Shown: positions 44,580-55,960, numbered from the stretch's first letter. The stretch: 64,000 bases of DNA from Streptococcus hyovaginalis DSM 12219 (GCF_000420785.1 NZ_ATVP01000002.1:62001-126000), one strand, 5' to 3'. Notes: generated from the letters alone by a model not told the origin. Numbers and translations: made by a program.

Positions 44580-44752
44580 AGAAGTAGTTTACCAAAAATT
44601 ACCTAAAAAAGCATTTGTAAGTTATAAGAGAGAGGCTAATGACAAGTCGAGAATGCCTTTATTTTCAAGAGAAAACTGATAAAAAACTTTTAAAAATCAT
44701 TCAAATATGGTAAACTAAGCTGTATTCTAAAATTTTAAGGAGAAATGACTTA

Positions 44753-46036
44753 ATGTCTACATCATTTGAAAACAAATCAACTAACCGTGGTGTTGTTACA
44801 TTCACAATCGGTCAGGATAAAATCAAACCAGCTCTTGATCAAGCTTTCAATAAAGTAAAAAAAGATTTGAATGCACCAGGTTTCCGTAAAGGACATATGC
44901 CTCGCGCTATCTTCAATCAACGCTTTGGTGAAGAAGCACTTTACGAAGATGCCTTGAATGCTATCTTGCCAGAAGCATACGAAGCAGCTGTTGCTGAACT
45001 TGGTCTTGATGTTGTTGCACAACCAAAGGTGGATGTGAAATCAATGGAAAAAGGTCAAGAGTGGGAAATCGTAGCTGAAGTTGTTACAAAACCAGAAGTT
45101 AAACTTGGTGACTACAAAGATCTTGAAGTTTCAGTTGATGCTTCTAAAGAAGTTTCAGAAGACGAAGTGACTGAGAAAATCGAACGTGAACGTAAGAATC
45201 TTGCTGAACTTGTTATCAAAGAAGGCGCAGCTGAAAACGGCGACACTGTTGTTATCGACTTCGTTGGTTCAGTAGATGGTGTTGAATTTGATGGTGGTAA
45301 AGGCGATAACTTCTCACTTGAACTTGGTTCAGGTCAATTCATCCCAGGTTTTGAAGATCAACTTGTTGGTTCAAAAGCTGGTGACGATGTTGAAGTAAAA
45401 GTTACCTTCCCAGAAGACTACCAAGCAGAAGATCTTGCTGGTAAGGATGCTGTCTTTGCTACAACCGTTCACGAAGTCAAAGCAAAAGAAGTTCCAGAAC
45501 TTGACGATGAGCTTGCAAAAGATATCGACGAGGAAGTCGAAACGCTTGATGAATTGAAAGCTAAATACCGCAAAGAACTTGAAGCAGCTAAAGAAATTGC
45601 TTACGATGATGCTGTCGAAACAGCAGCAATTGAACTTGCTGTTGAAAATGCAGAAATCGTTGAATTACCAGAAGAAATGGTACACGACGAAGTTCACCGC
45701 GCTATGAACGAATTCATGGGCAATATGCAACGTCAAGGTATCTCACCTGACATGTACTTCCAATTGACTGGTACAACTCAAGACGATCTCCACAAACAAT
45801 ATGAAGCTGACGCTGACAAACGTGTGAAAACTAATCTTGTTATCGAAGCTGTTGCTAAAACAGAAGGTTTCGAAGCTTCAGAAGAAGAAGTTGAAAAAGA
45901 AATTAAAGACCTTGCTGCAGAATATCAAATGGATGAAGCACAAGTTCGCTCGCTTCTTTCACCAGAAATGCTTCAACATGACATTGCAATGAAAAAAGCA
46001 ATCGAAGTTATCACAAGCACAGCTAAAGTAAAATAA
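44753..46036 (+). CDS. tig: trigger factor
   Basis: A 427-residue ribosome-associated chaperone and prolyl isomerase. Ribosome-binding [16 protein letters not shown]-like domain (~165-250: [33 protein letters not shown]), and a long helical C-terminal domain. Strong codon bias. rpoE, often downstream of tig in streptococci, is not found here. Confidence 0.98.
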   Translation: MSTSFENKSTNRGVVTFTIGQDKIKPALDQAFNKVKKDLNAPGFRKGHMPRAIFNQRFGEEALYEDALNAILPEAYEAAVAELGLDVVAQPKVDVKSMEKGQEWEIVAEVVTKPEVKLGDYKDLEVSVDASKEVSEDEVTEKIERERKNLAELVIKEGAAENGDTVVIDFVGSVDGVEFDGGKGDNFSLELGSGQFIPGFEDQLVGSKAGDDVEVKVTFPEDYQAEDLAGKDAVFATTVHEVKAKEVPELDDELAKDIDEEVETLDELKAKYRKELEAAKEIAYDDAVETAAIELAVENAEIVELPEEMVHDEVHRAMNEFMGNMQRQGISPDMYFQLTGTTQDDLHKQYEADADKRVKTNLVIEAVAKTEGFEASEEEVEKEIKDLAAEYQMDEAQVRSLLSPEMLQHDIAMKKAIEVITSTAKVK

Positions 46037-46051
46037 GCTATCCCATAAGAT

Positions 46052-46081
46052 CACTCACCTAACTTAGGTGGGTGTTTTTTT
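46052..46081 (+). terminator. tig terminator
   Basis: CACTCACCTAA and TTAGGTGGGTG with a minimal loop, then seven T. Confidence 0.85.
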
Positions 46082-46084
46082 GTC

Positions 46085-46388
46085 TGTATGGCTTCATTAA
46101 ATGCGAAATATTCCTTATTTGAAGAACAGCTATACTGCAGTCAAGTCAGCAGATAGCAAGAAGCTCTTGCTTCCGATAAGTCATTATGGTTATTTCTTGT
46201 CTTCGAATAGGTTCCTTGTTTTAATTTTTTTAGAATAATTATTTGGAAGAACATTAGGGAACCGACGACAGTAAGTGGTGTCCCCTTGGTCTTGATTTGT
46301 TTATGGCCATCGTTTAGCTGCCCTTTCCTATGGTATGCGATTAGGACTTATAATAATAAGAAAACTCATAAATAATCATACAAAACAG
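46085..46388. other. noncoding stretch between tig and the argG promoter
   Basis: No ORF with start signals and no recognised RNA or repeat. Confidence 0.4.
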
Positions 46389-46440
46389 TTGACAAATGAA
46401 TTGTTATGCATTAATATATTGCATATATAATAAATATACA
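46389..46440 (+). promoter_or_regulatory. argG promoter with ARG-box-like sequences
   Basis: TTGACA-17-TAATAT (46389-46417). The -10 region and following bases, TGCATTAATATATTGCATATA and AATAAATATAC, are AT-rich imperfect palindromes resembling ARG operators for ArgR-type repressors; arginine repression of argGH is known in Firmicutes, the exact boxes are inferred. Confidence 0.7.
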
Positions 46441-46457
46441 AAATTTGGAGAAATAAC

Positions 46458-47648
46458 ATGTCGAAAGAAAAAGTAGTTTTAGCCTATTCAGGAGGATTAG
46501 ATACCTCAGTTGCCATTGCTTGGCTAAAAAAAGATTATGATGTAGTCGCTGTTTGTATGGATGTCGGTGAAGGTAAGGATCTTGATTTTATTCACGACAA
46601 GGCTCTTAAAGTTGGTGCGATCGAATCTTACGTGATTGATGTTAAAGAAGAGTTTGCGAGTGATTATGTTTTGCTAGCACTTCAAGCTCATGCTTTTTAT
46701 GAGCAAAAGTATCCTTTAGTATCTGCGCTTAGTCGTCCTTTGATTTCAAAAAAATTAGTGGAAATGGCTCATAAAACAGGTGCGACAACTATTGCCCATG
46801 GTTGTACGGGTAAAGGAAATGACCAAGTACGTTTTGAAGTGGCCATTGCTGCGCTGGACCCTGAACTTAAAGTGATTGCTCCCGTCAGAGAGTGGCAATG
46901 GTCTCGTGAGGAAGAGATTGCTTATGCTAAGGAAAATGACGTTCCTGTTCCAGCAGATCTCGATAATCCTTATTCAGTTGACCAAAATCTCTGGGGTAGA
47001 GCTAACGAGTGTGGTGTTTTGGAAAATCCATGGAATCAAGCACCCGAAGATGCTTTTGGGATTACGACAGCGCCAGAAGAAGCACCGGATCAGCCTGAGT
47101 TTGTAGACATTACCTTTAAAGAAGGTAAGCCAGTAGCCATCAATGGTCAGGAATATAGCCTAGCGCAGCTCATTCAAAAGTTAAATGAAATCGCTGGTAA
47201 TCATGGTGTGGGACGTATTGACCATGTTGAGAATCGTTTGGTTGGTATCAAATCTCGTGAGATCTATGAGTGTCCAGGAGCGATTACCTTGCTAGCAGCA
47301 CATAAAGATATCGAAGATTTGACTTTGACGCGCGAAGTTTCTCATTTCAAACCTGTTCTTGAAAATGAATTTGCTAACCTGGTATACAATGCTCTCTGGT
47401 TCAGTCCAGCGACACAAGCTATTCAAGCTTATATTGCAGAAACACAAAAGGTTGTTAATGGTACAGCTAAGGTTAAATTGTACAAGGGGCATGCTCAAGT
47501 CGTTGCTAGAAAATCACCAAATTCACTTTACGATGAAGACTTGGCGACTTATACTAGTGCAGATAGCTTTGATCAAGCAGCAGCAGTTGGCTTTATCAAA
47601 TTATGGGGACTGCCAACACAGGTCAATGCTCAAGTTAACAAAGATTAA
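46458..47648 (+). CDS. argG: argininosuccinate synthase
   Basis: A 396-residue enzyme joining citrulline and aspartate with ATP. P-loop [26 protein letters not shown] and [18 protein letters not shown] are present. Start after TTTGGAG. Argues for synthesis of arginine from citrulline, with argH directly downstream. Confidence 0.97.
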   Translation: MSKEKVVLAYSGGLDTSVAIAWLKKDYDVVAVCMDVGEGKDLDFIHDKALKVGAIESYVIDVKEEFASDYVLLALQAHAFYEQKYPLVSALSRPLISKKLVEMAHKTGATTIAHGCTGKGNDQVRFEVAIAALDPELKVIAPVREWQWSREEEIAYAKENDVPVPADLDNPYSVDQNLWGRANECGVLENPWNQAPEDAFGITTAPEEAPDQPEFVDITFKEGKPVAINGQEYSLAQLIQKLNEIAGNHGVGRIDHVENRLVGIKSREIYECPGAITLLAAHKDIEDLTLTREVSHFKPVLENEFANLVYNALWFSPATQAIQAYIAETQKVVNGTAKVKLYKGHAQVVARKSPNSLYDEDLATYTSADSFDQAAAVGFIKLWGLPTQVNAQVNKD

Positions 47649-47657
47649 GGAGAGTCC

Positions 47658-49043
47658 ATGTCAGGAAATCAAAAATTATGGGGAGGACGATTTGAAGCTG
47701 AAGTAGCAGAATGGGTAGAGGCATTTGGTGCCTCTATCGGTTTTGATCAGAAAATGGCAAAACAGGATCTGCAAGGTTCGATAGCTCACGTCATCATGTT
47801 GGGAGAAACTGGAATTATCACTCAAAGTGAGGCCCTAACGATAAAAAACGGCCTGATGGATTTGTTGGCAGAGTTAGAAGAGGGTCAATTACAGTTTGAC
47901 ATTGCCAATGAGGACATCCATATGAATATGGAAAGTTTGCTGACAGCAAAAATTGGTCCTGTTGCGGGGAAATTGCACACGGCTCGGTCGCGTAATGACC
48001 AAGTAACCACAGATATGCACCTTTATTTAAAAGAGCAATTGCAGTACATTGATAAGTTGTTACTGGGCTTGCGTCAGGCTTTGGTTAATTTAGCAGAAGC
48101 ACATGTTGAAACTATTATGCCAGGCTATACCCATCTGCAACATGCTCAGCCAATTTCATTTGGTCATCATTTGATGGCCTACTATCAGATGTTTACAAGA
48201 GATAGTGAGCGCTTTGCTTTCAATCTTTACCATACAGATATGTCACCTTTGGGTGCAGCAGCATTGGCTGGAACAACCTTTCCGATTGACCGTCAAATGA
48301 CCAGTGATTTACTGGATTTTGAAAAGCCCTATGCGAACTCTCTGGATGCAGTATCTGATCGTGATTTTATCTTAGAATTTCTCAGCAACAGTTCGATTTT
48401 GATGATGCATCTTAGCCGTTTTTGTGAAGAGATCATCAACTGGTGTTCACACGAATACCAATTCGTAACCTTATCAGATACGTTTTCAACAGGGTCATCG
48501 ATCATGCCGCAAAAGAAAAATCCAGATATGGCCGAATTGATCCGTGGCAAAACTGGTCGTGTTTATGGAGACTTGATGGCCTTGCTGACGGTTATGAAAT
48601 CCCTACCCTTGGCCTATAATAAGGACTTGCAAGAAGACAAGGAAGGTATGTTTGACACTGTTGATACCGTTACGGTTTCCTTGAAAATTATGACAGGAAT
48701 GCTGGAAACAATGACAGTAAATAAAGACGTGATGAGCAAATCGACAACTCGAGATTTCTCTAATGCAACGGAATTGGCAGATTATTTAGCCGCTAAGGGC
48801 CTACCGTTTCGTGAAGCGCATGCTATTGTGGGACACCTCGTCTTGGAATGTAGTAAAAAAGGTATTTTCTTACAAGACATTCCTTTAGAGGACTACCAAA
48901 CGCAGTCAGACCTAATTACTGATGACGTTTATCAAGTTTTGGATAGTCGAAATGCCGTGGCTAGACGCCAATCTTTAGGGGGAACAGGTTTTGATCAGGT
49001 TCTTTGGCAAATCCAGAAAGCCAAAGAAAATGTCTTTCACTAA
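47658..49043 (+). CDS. argH: argininosuccinate lyase
   Basis: A 461-residue lyase of the fumarase/aspartase superfamily, releasing arginine and fumarate. Signature [12 protein letters not shown] with the catalytic Ser loop, [12 protein letters not shown], and [22 protein letters not shown] before the ATG, 9 nt after argG. Confidence 0.97.
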   Translation: MSGNQKLWGGRFEAEVAEWVEAFGASIGFDQKMAKQDLQGSIAHVIMLGETGIITQSEALTIKNGLMDLLAELEEGQLQFDIANEDIHMNMESLLTAKIGPVAGKLHTARSRNDQVTTDMHLYLKEQLQYIDKLLLGLRQALVNLAEAHVETIMPGYTHLQHAQPISFGHHLMAYYQMFTRDSERFAFNLYHTDMSPLGAAALAGTTFPIDRQMTSDLLDFEKPYANSLDAVSDRDFILEFLSNSSILMMHLSRFCEEIINWCSHEYQFVTLSDTFSTGSSIMPQKKNPDMAELIRGKTGRVYGDLMALLTVMKSLPLAYNKDLQEDKEGMFDTVDTVTVSLKIMTGMLETMTVNKDVMSKSTTRDFSNATELADYLAAKGLPFREAHAIVGHLVLECSKKGIFLQDIPLEDYQTQSDLITDDVYQVLDSRNAVARRQSLGGTGFDQVLWQIQKAKENVFH

Positions 49044-49050
49044 TAGGTTT

Positions 49051-49087
49051 AAAAGTCAATAGTCGCAAGGCTTTTGGCTTTTTATTT
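49051..49087 (+). terminator. argGH terminator
   Basis: AAAAGTCAA pairs with TTGGCTTTT (one wobble), inner hairpin short, T-rich tail. Confidence 0.7.
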
Positions 49088-49132
49088 GTTTTTTTGTTAT
49101 AATAGGGAGAATACAGATGTTTGGAGATTATC

Positions 49133-49492
49133 TTGAAAAAATCATACCGAGTAAAAAAAGAAAAGGATTTTCAAGCTATATTTTCTGAAGGACAAAGTTG
49201 TGCCAACCGAAAATTTGTGGTCTATCATTTAAAGAAGCAACAACCACACTACCGACTGGGCTTATCTGTTAGTAAAAAGCTAGGAAATGCTGTGACGCGA
49301 AACCGGATAAAGCGTCGCTTGAGGCACCTTGTTATGGAGCTTGACCAAGGGCTTCTCAGTCATGATTTTGTGGTCATAGCGCGTAAAGGTGTCGAGGACA
49401 TGTCGTATCATGAAATGAAAATAAACCTGATACATGTCTTAAAACTTGCAAAATTATACGAAGAAGGAACTACCGTTGAAAAAGAAAATTAA
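49133..49492 (+). CDS. rnpA: ribonuclease P protein component
   Basis: A 119-residue basic protein subunit of RNase P. N-terminus [19 protein letters not shown] and the RNR signature [17 protein letters not shown] used TTG 6 nt after GGAG rather than the TTG four codons earlier, which lies on the ribosome binding site. TGTTATAAT stands ~30 nt upstream. It overlaps yidC by 17 nt. Confidence 0.96.
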   Translation: MKKSYRVKKEKDFQAIFSEGQSCANRKFVVYHLKKQQPHYRLGLSVSKKLGNAVTRNRIKRRLRHLVMELDQGLLSHDFVVIARKGVEDMSYHEMKINLIHVLKLAKLYEEGTTVEKEN

Positions 49493-50279
49493 AACTCTTG
49501 TCATGTTAGGAATGGCCTTAGTGGTCTTGACAGCTTGTGGAACGAGTCAGGTGACAGAAACGTCAACAGGTTTTTGGAATCGCTTGATTTATCTATTTGC
49601 AGAAATCATTCGTTACCTAGGTTTTGGTGGCTCGATTGGTTTGGGGATTGTTTTATTTACCCTTCTCATTCGTTTGATCCTGATGCCTTTGTACCATATG
49701 CAGTTAAAATCAAGTCAAAAGATGCAAGAACTGCAACCAGAGTTAAGGGAATTGCAGCGTCGCTATGCTGGGCCAGATAATCGCTTAAAATTGGCTGAGG
49801 AGAGTCAGGCGCTCTATAAAAAGTATGACATTAATCCCTATGCGTCGTTTATCCCTTTGTTAGTTCAATTGCCGATTCTGATGGCTTTGTACCAGGCTTT
49901 GAGCCGGGTGCCTTTCTTGAAAGAAGGTCATTTTTTATGGGTTAATCTAGCAGAGCGTGATCCTTACTTTATCCTACCGATTTTAGCGGCATTATTCACT
50001 TTCTTATCGACTTGGTTGACGAACAAGGCGGCTAAAGAGTCCAATATCACCTTGACCTTGATGACTTATGTGATGCCGATTCTAATTTTGGTGATGGGGG
50101 TTAACCTAGCTAGTGGGATTGCCTTGTATTGGACAGTATCAAATGCCTTTCAAGTGGTTCAAATCCTCTTGTTAAACAATCCTTTTAAAATTATTGCAGA
50201 GAGAAAACGTTTAGAAGATGAAGAGAGGGAGCGTCAGGCTCGTATTCGCCGTGCTAAGAAAAAAGCGCGTCGAAAATAG
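49476..50279 (+). CDS. yidC: membrane protein insertase YidC (lipoprotein form)
   Basis: A 267-residue YidC1/OxaA insertase. Lipobox VVLTAC with Cys at ~19, five transmembrane segments typical of Gram-positive YidC ([39 protein letters not shown] and others), basic C-terminal tail [13 protein letters not shown] start after GAAGGA inside rnpA. Confidence 0.95.
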   Translation: MKKKIKTLVMLGMALVVLTACGTSQVTETSTGFWNRLIYLFAEIIRYLGFGGSIGLGIVLFTLLIRLILMPLYHMQLKSSQKMQELQPELRELQRRYAGPDNRLKLAEESQALYKKYDINPYASFIPLLVQLPILMALYQALSRVPFLKEGHFLWVNLAERDPYFILPILAALFTFLSTWLTNKAAKESNITLTLMTYVMPILILVMGVNLASGIALYWTVSNAFQVVQILLLNNPFKIIAERKRLEDEERERQARIRRAKKKARRK

Positions 50280-50293
50280 GAAGGAGAGCGTAA

Positions 50294-51406
50294 ATGGCTA
50301 TATTTACAGGTAGAAATGTCGAAGAAGCGATTGAAACTGGCTTGAATGAGCTAGGCATTCCTCGTTTAAAAGCACGTATTAAAGTCATTTCAAAAGAGAA
50401 AAAAGGATTTTTGGGCTTTGGTAAAAAGCCAGCACAAGTTGATATTTCACGTTTAGAAGATGTCCAAGCCGCTGACAAGAAACCAACGACTGTAACAAGC
50501 ATCTTTAAGGATCGCCCTAAAGCAACAACAGACCTTGATGAAAAAGATTTGTTATCTGACTCGCAGGTTGCGGGGTCTACAACGCAAGAAACAGCTGATA
50601 GTATTGTTGATAAGGCTGGTGAATCTTCTGAAGGCATGATACTTCCTCAGGATAAGGATACTACTGCTATGGCTGATACTGCGATTGATAGTGAAGCTGA
50701 AGTGGCAACATCTGATTTGAATGAAGCTATTGTTCTGGTAGATGATGAGGAAGATTACTTAGAGGATTCTTCTGACGAGGAAACAGAGATGCTGTCTGAG
50801 ATACCTCAAAATAAGCAAGAGGAGACAGATATTGTTTTACCAGACGAAGATCGTGGTGTTGAAACGGATAAAGGTCTTGTCATTCTTGAAAATGAAACAG
50901 ATGATACAGTAGAGTCGCTCGAAGGCAAAGAGTCTACTACGACAGCAGAATTAGAGACGGCAGCTGATCAGGTGACAGCCTATGTTCAGAAGATTATCTA
51001 TGAGATGGATGTTGATGCTTCTATTGAGACAACAATCAGTCGTCGCCGTATTAACTTACAAATTGAGACTACAGAGGCAGGGCGTGTGATTGGTTACCAT
51101 GGCAAGGTTCTAAAAGCGCTTCAGTTGTTGGCACAAAATTATTTATATGATCATTACGATCGTCACTATTCTGTGTCGATAAATGTACATGATTATGTGG
51201 AACATCGTACGGAGACCTTAATTGACTTTACACAAAAAATTGCAGCGCGTGTTATTGAGTCAGGGCGTCCATATGATATGGATCCAATGAGTAATAGTGA
51301 GCGTAAAACGGTTCATAAAACCATTTCGCAGATAGACGGTGTTTCCTCTTATTCTGAAGGGGATGATCCTAACCGTTATGTGGTAGTGACCTTATCTGAA
51401 GATTAG
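50294..51406 (+). CDS. khpB: KhpB/Jag RNA-binding protein
   Basis: A 370-residue RNA-binding protein linked to cell elongation. Jag-N domain (~1-50, FTGRNVEEAIETGLNEL, GFLGFGKKPA), long acidic variable linker (~60-225), KH-II domain (~230-295, RVIGYHGKVLKALQLLAQNYL) and R3H (~300-365, ERKTVHKTISQIDGV, SEGDDPNRYVVV). Follows yidC by 14 nt as in most Firmicutes. The linker is long for the family. Confidence 0.95.
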   Translation: MAIFTGRNVEEAIETGLNELGIPRLKARIKVISKEKKGFLGFGKKPAQVDISRLEDVQAADKKPTTVTSIFKDRPKATTDLDEKDLLSDSQVAGSTTQETADSIVDKAGESSEGMILPQDKDTTAMADTAIDSEAEVATSDLNEAIVLVDDEEDYLEDSSDEETEMLSEIPQNKQEETDIVLPDEDRGVETDKGLVILENETDDTVESLEGKESTTTAELETAADQVTAYVQKIIYEMDVDASIETTISRRRINLQIETTEAGRVIGYHGKVLKALQLLAQNYLYDHYDRHYSVSINVHDYVEHRTETLIDFTQKIAARVIESGRPYDMDPMSNSERKTVHKTISQIDGVSSYSEGDDPNRYVVVTLSED

Positions 51407-51415
51407 TTGTTGTTG

Positions 51416-51446
51416 GAGTTTGAGAAATATCTCAAGCTCTTTTTTG
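51416..51446 (+). terminator. khpB terminator
   Basis: AGTTTGAGA, loop AATA, TCTCAAGCT, then CTTTTTT. Confidence 0.88.
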
Positions 51447-51990
51447 CTACTCTTGTTGAGATAATATTGCTTGAGAAATAATGATGTTGCCTTGATCGAG
51501 AAGGATACTAACTAGGAGATGATTATGGAAATATTGATGTCTCCTTAGAAAATACCCTTTAGTTAATTGAAACAGCGAGTTATTATCAATCTAGTCATTA
51601 ATATGGCATGGGGAGTTGACTAATATCTTTCAAAATGATGAAAGGGATAAAATGCCTTTAAGTCAGTAACTACCTTGGGTTAGGGAGGGTGACGGGATGG
51701 ATCGTTGGGATGGCCAATCAAATCTCAGTCCTCGCTTTTGACAATCTACATCTTTCCATACGACTAAAATAGAAGGTTTCTGTTCTATAAAGCTCTCTAG
51801 ATGGTCTTAGGTTCGGAGACAAGACACTGACGGATTGTCTAGCGCTTTCTAATTGTGAAAGGTCTTTCTTGTATCTATTTTTAAGAAAGAGGAACCACTT
51901 ATCATGCCAATATGACCACTTATCCAATATGTTGTTACAAGCTAGCAGAGATTTGTTATGATAAAAGTACAAAGATAGACAGAAGGGAGA
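51447..51990. other. intergenic stretch without a recognisable gene
   Basis: Only very short ORFs, for example MEILMSP after AGGAGATG at 51524, probably fortuitous or a remnant. TATGAT near 51956 may be the -10 of the LytTR gene. Confidence 0.4.
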
Positions 51991-51995
51991 AGGAC

Positions 51996-52442
51996 ATGAA
52001 ATGGTTATTTGAAAACAAGCCTGTCGATGAATTGACGGTGTGTATTCAAAAATCTGCTTATGATCAAGAAGTGGCAGATTTAGTCACCTATTTAGGTGAT
52101 TTTCAGACACGGAACACGGATGTGATATCTGTGAAAACGAGTGATGATATTGTGATCTTGAAGTTATCCGATTTGAGAGCTGTTGAGGTGGATGGTAATT
52201 ATCTTGTTATCTATTACCAAAATCGTCGTATTTCGACGCGACAACGCTTGTATCAGTTTAAGGAAAAGGTAGGCAGTCAGGATATGATTCAAGTGTCTAA
52301 ACAAAGTTTGATTAATATTCGGCACTTAGAGCGGATGGAAGCCTCGTTTTCTGGTAACATGACAGCATTTTTAACAGGAGGATTGAAGATAGCAGTCAGT
52401 AGACGGTATTTGAAAGTTCTAGAAAAACGCTTAGGTTTATAG
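51996..52442 (+). CDS. LytTR-family DNA-binding regulator without receiver domain
   Basis: A 148-residue protein whose C-terminal ~95 residues are a LytTR domain (LKLSDLRAVEVDGNYLVIY, ISTRQRLYQFKEKV, SKQSLINIRHLERME). There is no phosphoacceptor domain. Paired with a membrane protein gene 12 nt downstream, it has the form of a LytTR regulatory system, in which the membrane partner restrains the regulator (HdrRM and BrsRM in S. mutans are the studied type). GGGAGAAGG precedes the ATG. Confidence 0.88.
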   Translation: MKWLFENKPVDELTVCIQKSAYDQEVADLVTYLGDFQTRNTDVISVKTSDDIVILKLSDLRAVEVDGNYLVIYYQNRRISTRQRLYQFKEKVGSQDMIQVSKQSLINIRHLERMEASFSGNMTAFLTGGLKIAVSRRYLKVLEKRLGL

Positions 52443-52454
52443 GAGGAAGGCAAA

Positions 52455-52853
52455 ATGATGAAAAAAGTGGTTAATTATTTTATGGTTGGTGTTGGCATTG
52501 GATCATTTTTGTATACCTTATCTCTACTGATGTATGGTTTTGAGCCGACTTGGGAGAATGCTTTGGTAGATTGGCTAGCTAGTGGTCTGATGGGGGTATC
52601 AGCTCTCATTAATGAACATCCTAAATGGTCAGAAGCCAAAAAGAGGCTCCTAAGTATATTGACGATTTATGGCTTGGTTATGGGGATGTTGTTATATAAT
52701 GCCTGGCTACCCCTAGAGCTTGGTTATATTATCGGTGGTAGCCTTCAATTTCTCCTTATTTATGGTTTAATTGCCCTCTATTTTGCTTGGCAAAATAAAG
52801 AAAGTGTGCGTCGCATCAATCAAAAACTGGCAAATAAGGCAAATAAACCTTGA
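52455..52853 (+). CDS. DUF3021 membrane protein, partner of the LytTR regulator
   Basis: A 132-residue protein with four hydrophobic segments (~8-27, ~40-52, ~68-88, ~92-112) of DUF3021. Such proteins usually follow LytTR genes and are presumed to inhibit or sense for them. AGGAGGAAGG before the start. The stop codon is inside the rpmH -35 box. Confidence 0.85.
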   Translation: MMKKVVNYFMVGVGIGSFLYTLSLLMYGFEPTWENALVDWLASGLMGVSALINEHPKWSEAKKRLLSILTIYGLVMGMLLYNAWLPLELGYIIGGSLQFLLIYGLIALYFAWQNKESVRRINQKLANKANKP

Positions 52854-52878
52854 CAGAGCATATGAATTCCTATAAAAT
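52850..52878 (+). promoter_or_regulatory. rpmH promoter
   Basis: TTGACA-17-TAAAAT, overlapping the stop codon of the preceding gene. Confidence 0.85.
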
Positions 52879-52953
52879 AGTAGGGTATGTTTAGTAACTG
52901 ATATCACAATAGCCGGCTAAACGAATACGAAAATCTATGAGGAGGTATTCACT

Positions 52954-53088
52954 GTGAAACGTACTTATCAACCAAGTAAAATTCGTCGTCAACGTAAACA
53001 CGGATTCCGTCACCGTATGTCTACTAAAAATGGACGTCGTGTGCTCGCAAGCCGTCGTCGTAAAGGACGTAAAGTCTTGTCAGCTTAA
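52954..53088 (+). CDS. rpmH: 50S ribosomal protein L34
   Basis: A 44-residue ribosomal protein beginning [18 protein letters not shown] and ending GRKVLSA, the exact family length. GTG start 7 nt after GAGGAGGT. Strong promoter 75 nt upstream. Confidence 0.98.
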
Positions 53089-53110
53089 TTGCTAACAAGC
53101 TATAAAAAAG

Positions 53111-53145
53111 AAAAACCAGAAGTGCTCGAGACTTCTGGTTTTTTG
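53111..53145. terminator. bidirectional terminator between rpmH and the MATE gene
   Basis: AAAAACCAGAAGT and ACTTCTGGTTTTT, perfect 13-bp stem. Confidence 0.95.
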
Positions 53146-53152
53146 TATGTTA

Positions 53153-54502
53153 TTACTCCACTCTGGGTGCCTTAACCTGTGCCTTCAGACGTTTCCGCAT
53201 AATAAAGGTACTTGGTAGCAAAACAAGAAGAGCTCCTATCCATGCTGCGGGATTAGAAGCTGCAATACCGCTGAATCCGAAATAGATAGAGCCGAGGGTA
53301 GCGATGCCTGCTCTCATGACTAACTCCATAATGCCTGCTAGTGTAGGCGCTAACCCTTTACCTAGGCCTTGAATAAAGCTTCGTGTGACAAACAAGATGG
53401 CTAGAATCCAGTAGAGGAGGCCGTTAATAACATAATAGGACAGGGCCAGATCATAAACGGCTTGGCTACCATCAGACAGGAACAGACCACTAAAGAAACG
53501 ATTGAAGAAAATTAAAATAGCAGCAAAGAAGATGGCCCAGAGGATAGCAATGATAATTGTTCGATACAAGCCCTGAAGAATCCGCTTGTAGGCTTTGGCA
53601 CCATAATTTTGTGCGGTGAATGTTGACATAGCTAGCCCTAAGTTAATCATCGGCAACATGGCTAACTGGTCAGTTTTACTGGCAATGGCTTGGGCTGCAA
53701 TAGCATCGGTGCCCAGCTGGTTGAGACTGATTTGCAAGATGATAGCACCGATAGCAATGATGCTGGCTTGAAATCCCATAGGAAAACCTAATTGTGCATG
53801 TTTTTTGAGATTTGTTTTGTCCAAACGCCAATCTGATAGGCGCATATGGAAATAAGGAACTTTACGATAAATATAAATGGCTAGATAAATGGCTGAGAAA
53901 GCTTGTGCGATAATCGTAGCGAGACCAGCACCGAATACCCCCATGTGGAAGTTAAGGATAAAGATAAAGTCTAAAATAATGTTGATAAGACTAGCGATAA
54001 TCAAAGCAATCAATGGGGTTTTTGAATCCCCTAAACTTCTCAACACATTTGATAAATAATTGAAAAAAATCGTAAAAATCATACCGCCATAAATGGCCGT
54101 TAAGAAACTTTGGGCATGATCAATCAAATTATCTGGTGTTCGCATGAGTTCTAAACTAGGGCGTAGAAACCATAAGGCTAGGCTTGTCAGGACTAAACTT
54201 GTTAGTAAAGAATAGAAGAGACCGTGAACGAAGCTACTGCGAATGCTGCTCTCATCCTTAGCGCCGAATTTTTGGGCAGTGACAATGGTTAAACCGGCTG
54301 TCAATCCTTGAGCAAAGCCAAGAATTAAGAAGGTTAAACTACCAGTAGCACCGACACTGGCAAAGGGTTCTTTTCCTAAAGTTTGCCCAACGATGATACT
54401 GTCTGCGAAGTTATAAGCTAATTGGAAAAAACTTCCAATTAAAAGTGGGATAGTAAATAAAAGGATTACCTTGATAGGACTTCCTTTGGTTAAATCATGC
54501 AT
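53153..54502 (-). CDS. MATE-family efflux transporter
   Basis: A 449-residue, 12-segment membrane antiporter of the multidrug and toxic compound extrusion family, in two homologous halves (IPLLIGSFFQLAYNFADSIIVG; LGFPMGFQASIIAIGAIILQ). Substrates unknown. The start follows AAAGGAAAGAAC on the minus strand. Confidence 0.93.
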   Translation of the reverse strand: MHDLTKGSPIKVILLFTIPLLIGSFFQLAYNFADSIIVGQTLGKEPFASVGATGSLTFLILGFAQGLTAGLTIVTAQKFGAKDESSIRSSFVHGLFYSLLTSLVLTSLALWFLRPSLELMRTPDNLIDHAQSFLTAIYGGMIFTIFFNYLSNVLRSLGDSKTPLIALIIASLINIILDFIFILNFHMGVFGAGLATIIAQAFSAIYLAIYIYRKVPYFHMRLSDWRLDKTNLKKHAQLGFPMGFQASIIAIGAIILQISLNQLGTDAIAAQAIASKTDQLAMLPMINLGLAMSTFTAQNYGAKAYKRILQGLYRTIIIAILWAIFFAAILIFFNRFFSGLFLSDGSQAVYDLALSYYVINGLLYWILAILFVTRSFIQGLGKGLAPTLAGIMELVMRAGIATLGSIYFGFSGIAASNPAAWIGALLVLLPSTFIMRKRLKAQVKAPRVE

Positions 54503-54813
54503 ATTAATGTTCTTTCCTTAACAAATTGTCATGAGGTATTGGTAACCTTGTTCCAATGAGACATTAAAAAAGGGGAGTGTTAAAGAACTCCCAACAATTA
54601 CAAAGAATGCATCCTTGCTCTCACATTTTAGGGCTGAACCTGTAGAATTGAATAGGTTTATTCCTGAGCGAAAAATCGACGTACTGAGACTTGCTCCGCA
54701 AAACTTATCTATAATTAAAAGGGGCATGGAATCTTTTGAAACATCCAATTCAACCACTACATCAAGAAATGATGACGACCGCCGTATAGTGAGATTAGAC
54801 GTTATAATCAGTT
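54503..54813. other. gap between the MATE gene and ruvB
   Basis: Contains the ruvB-side terminator at 54566-54592. Overlapping ORFs on both strands (54518-54757 minus, 54615-54863 plus) lack ribosome binding sites and known motifs. Confidence 0.4.
54566..54592 (-). terminator. minus-strand terminator downstream of ruvB
   Basis: On the minus strand GGGAGT, loop TCTTTAAC, ACTCCC, then CTTTTTT. Confidence 0.8.
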
Positions 54814-55818
54814 TTACTGTTTTTCTTCAAAACGTTCGTATCCGAGATGTTCGTAAGCCTTAGTAGTTGCTACGCGTCCTGTTCGGGTACGCATGAGAAA
54901 GCCTTTTTGAATCAGATAGGGCTCATACATGTCTTCGACGGTTTCACGTTCTTCTGCGATATTGACAGATAAAGTCCCTAGGCCGACTGGTCCGCCATTA
55001 TACATCTCAATCATAGTTTTGAGGATTTTTTGATCGACATAATCCAGTCCTTCGTGGTCAACATCCAGCATGGTGAGGGCTCTGTCGGTTATTTTATCAT
55101 CAATAATGCCATCACCCATGATTTGAGCGAAATCGCGCACGCGTTTTAAGAGTCTGTTGGCGATCCGAGGGGTTCCACGACTACGTCTAGCCAATTCAAT
55201 AGCTGCCTCGTGGGTGATAGTCATTTCAAAGATGTCGGCAGTTCGTTCAACGATTTCGGTCAAATCCTCTAACTCATAGTACTCCATGTGTCCGTTTATC
55301 CCAAAGCGTGCGCGCAGGGGATTTGACAACATACCGGCACGGGTAGTGGCACCAATAAGGGTGAATGGTGGTAAGTCCAAGTGGACACTACGGCTAGTTT
55401 CTCCGCTACCGATCATGATGTCGATATAGAAATCCTCCATAGCAGAATAGAGAACTTCCTCCACTGCCATAGGCATACGATGGATTTCATCAATGAAGAG
55501 GACATCACCTGGTTCTAACTCATTGAGAATAGCGACCAAATCACCAGCCTTTTCAATAGCGGGACCAGAGGTTTGTTTGAGGTTGACACCAAGTTCGTTA
55601 GCGATAACGAAAGCCATGGTTGTTTTACCAAGTCCTGGAGGTCCGAAAAGAAGAACATGGTCTAGAGCTTCGTCACGCATTTTAGCAGCCTTGATGAAAA
55701 TTTCCAGTTGCTCTTTCACCTTATCTTGACCAATGTATTCTCTAAAATATTGTGGGCGGAGTGTGCGTTCGATGAGTTCCTCATCGCCCATTAAATCCTT
55801 GTCTAAAATTCTTGTCAT
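54814..55818 (-). CDS. ruvB: Holliday junction branch-migration helicase RuvB
   Basis: A 334-residue AAA+ ATPase. Walker [11 protein letters not shown], Walker [10 protein letters not shown], sensor [18 protein letters not shown] and the C-terminal winged helix ([19 protein letters not shown]). Minus strand, ends converging region with the MATE gene's upstream side. Confidence 0.98.
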   Translation of the reverse strand: MTRILDKDLMGDEELIERTLRPQYFREYIGQDKVKEQLEIFIKAAKMRDEALDHVLLFGPPGLGKTTMAFVIANELGVNLKQTSGPAIEKAGDLVAILNELEPGDVLFIDEIHRMPMAVEEVLYSAMEDFYIDIMIGSGETSRSVHLDLPPFTLIGATTRAGMLSNPLRARFGINGHMEYYELEDLTEIVERTADIFEMTITHEAAIELARRSRGTPRIANRLLKRVRDFAQIMGDGIIDDKITDRALTMLDVDHEGLDYVDQKILKTMIEMYNGGPVGLGTLSVNIAEERETVEDMYEPYLIQKGFLMRTRTGRVATTKAYEHLGYERFEEKQ

Positions 55819-55960
55819 GTGCTTATTTTACCATTAAAGAAAGAGAGAGGCAAAGGAAGTATCGGTCTATCACAGAAATGGCAATAAAGGAAAATTAAAT
55901 TTTTAATGTTAAAATTTTCAGAAAACATGGTATACTATTAAACTTAATGTGTGAGGAGTT

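Noticed and set aside
54518..54863. ORFs on both strands in the MATE-ruvB gap
   Set aside because: No ribosome binding sites or motifs; the minus-strand one crosses a good terminator.
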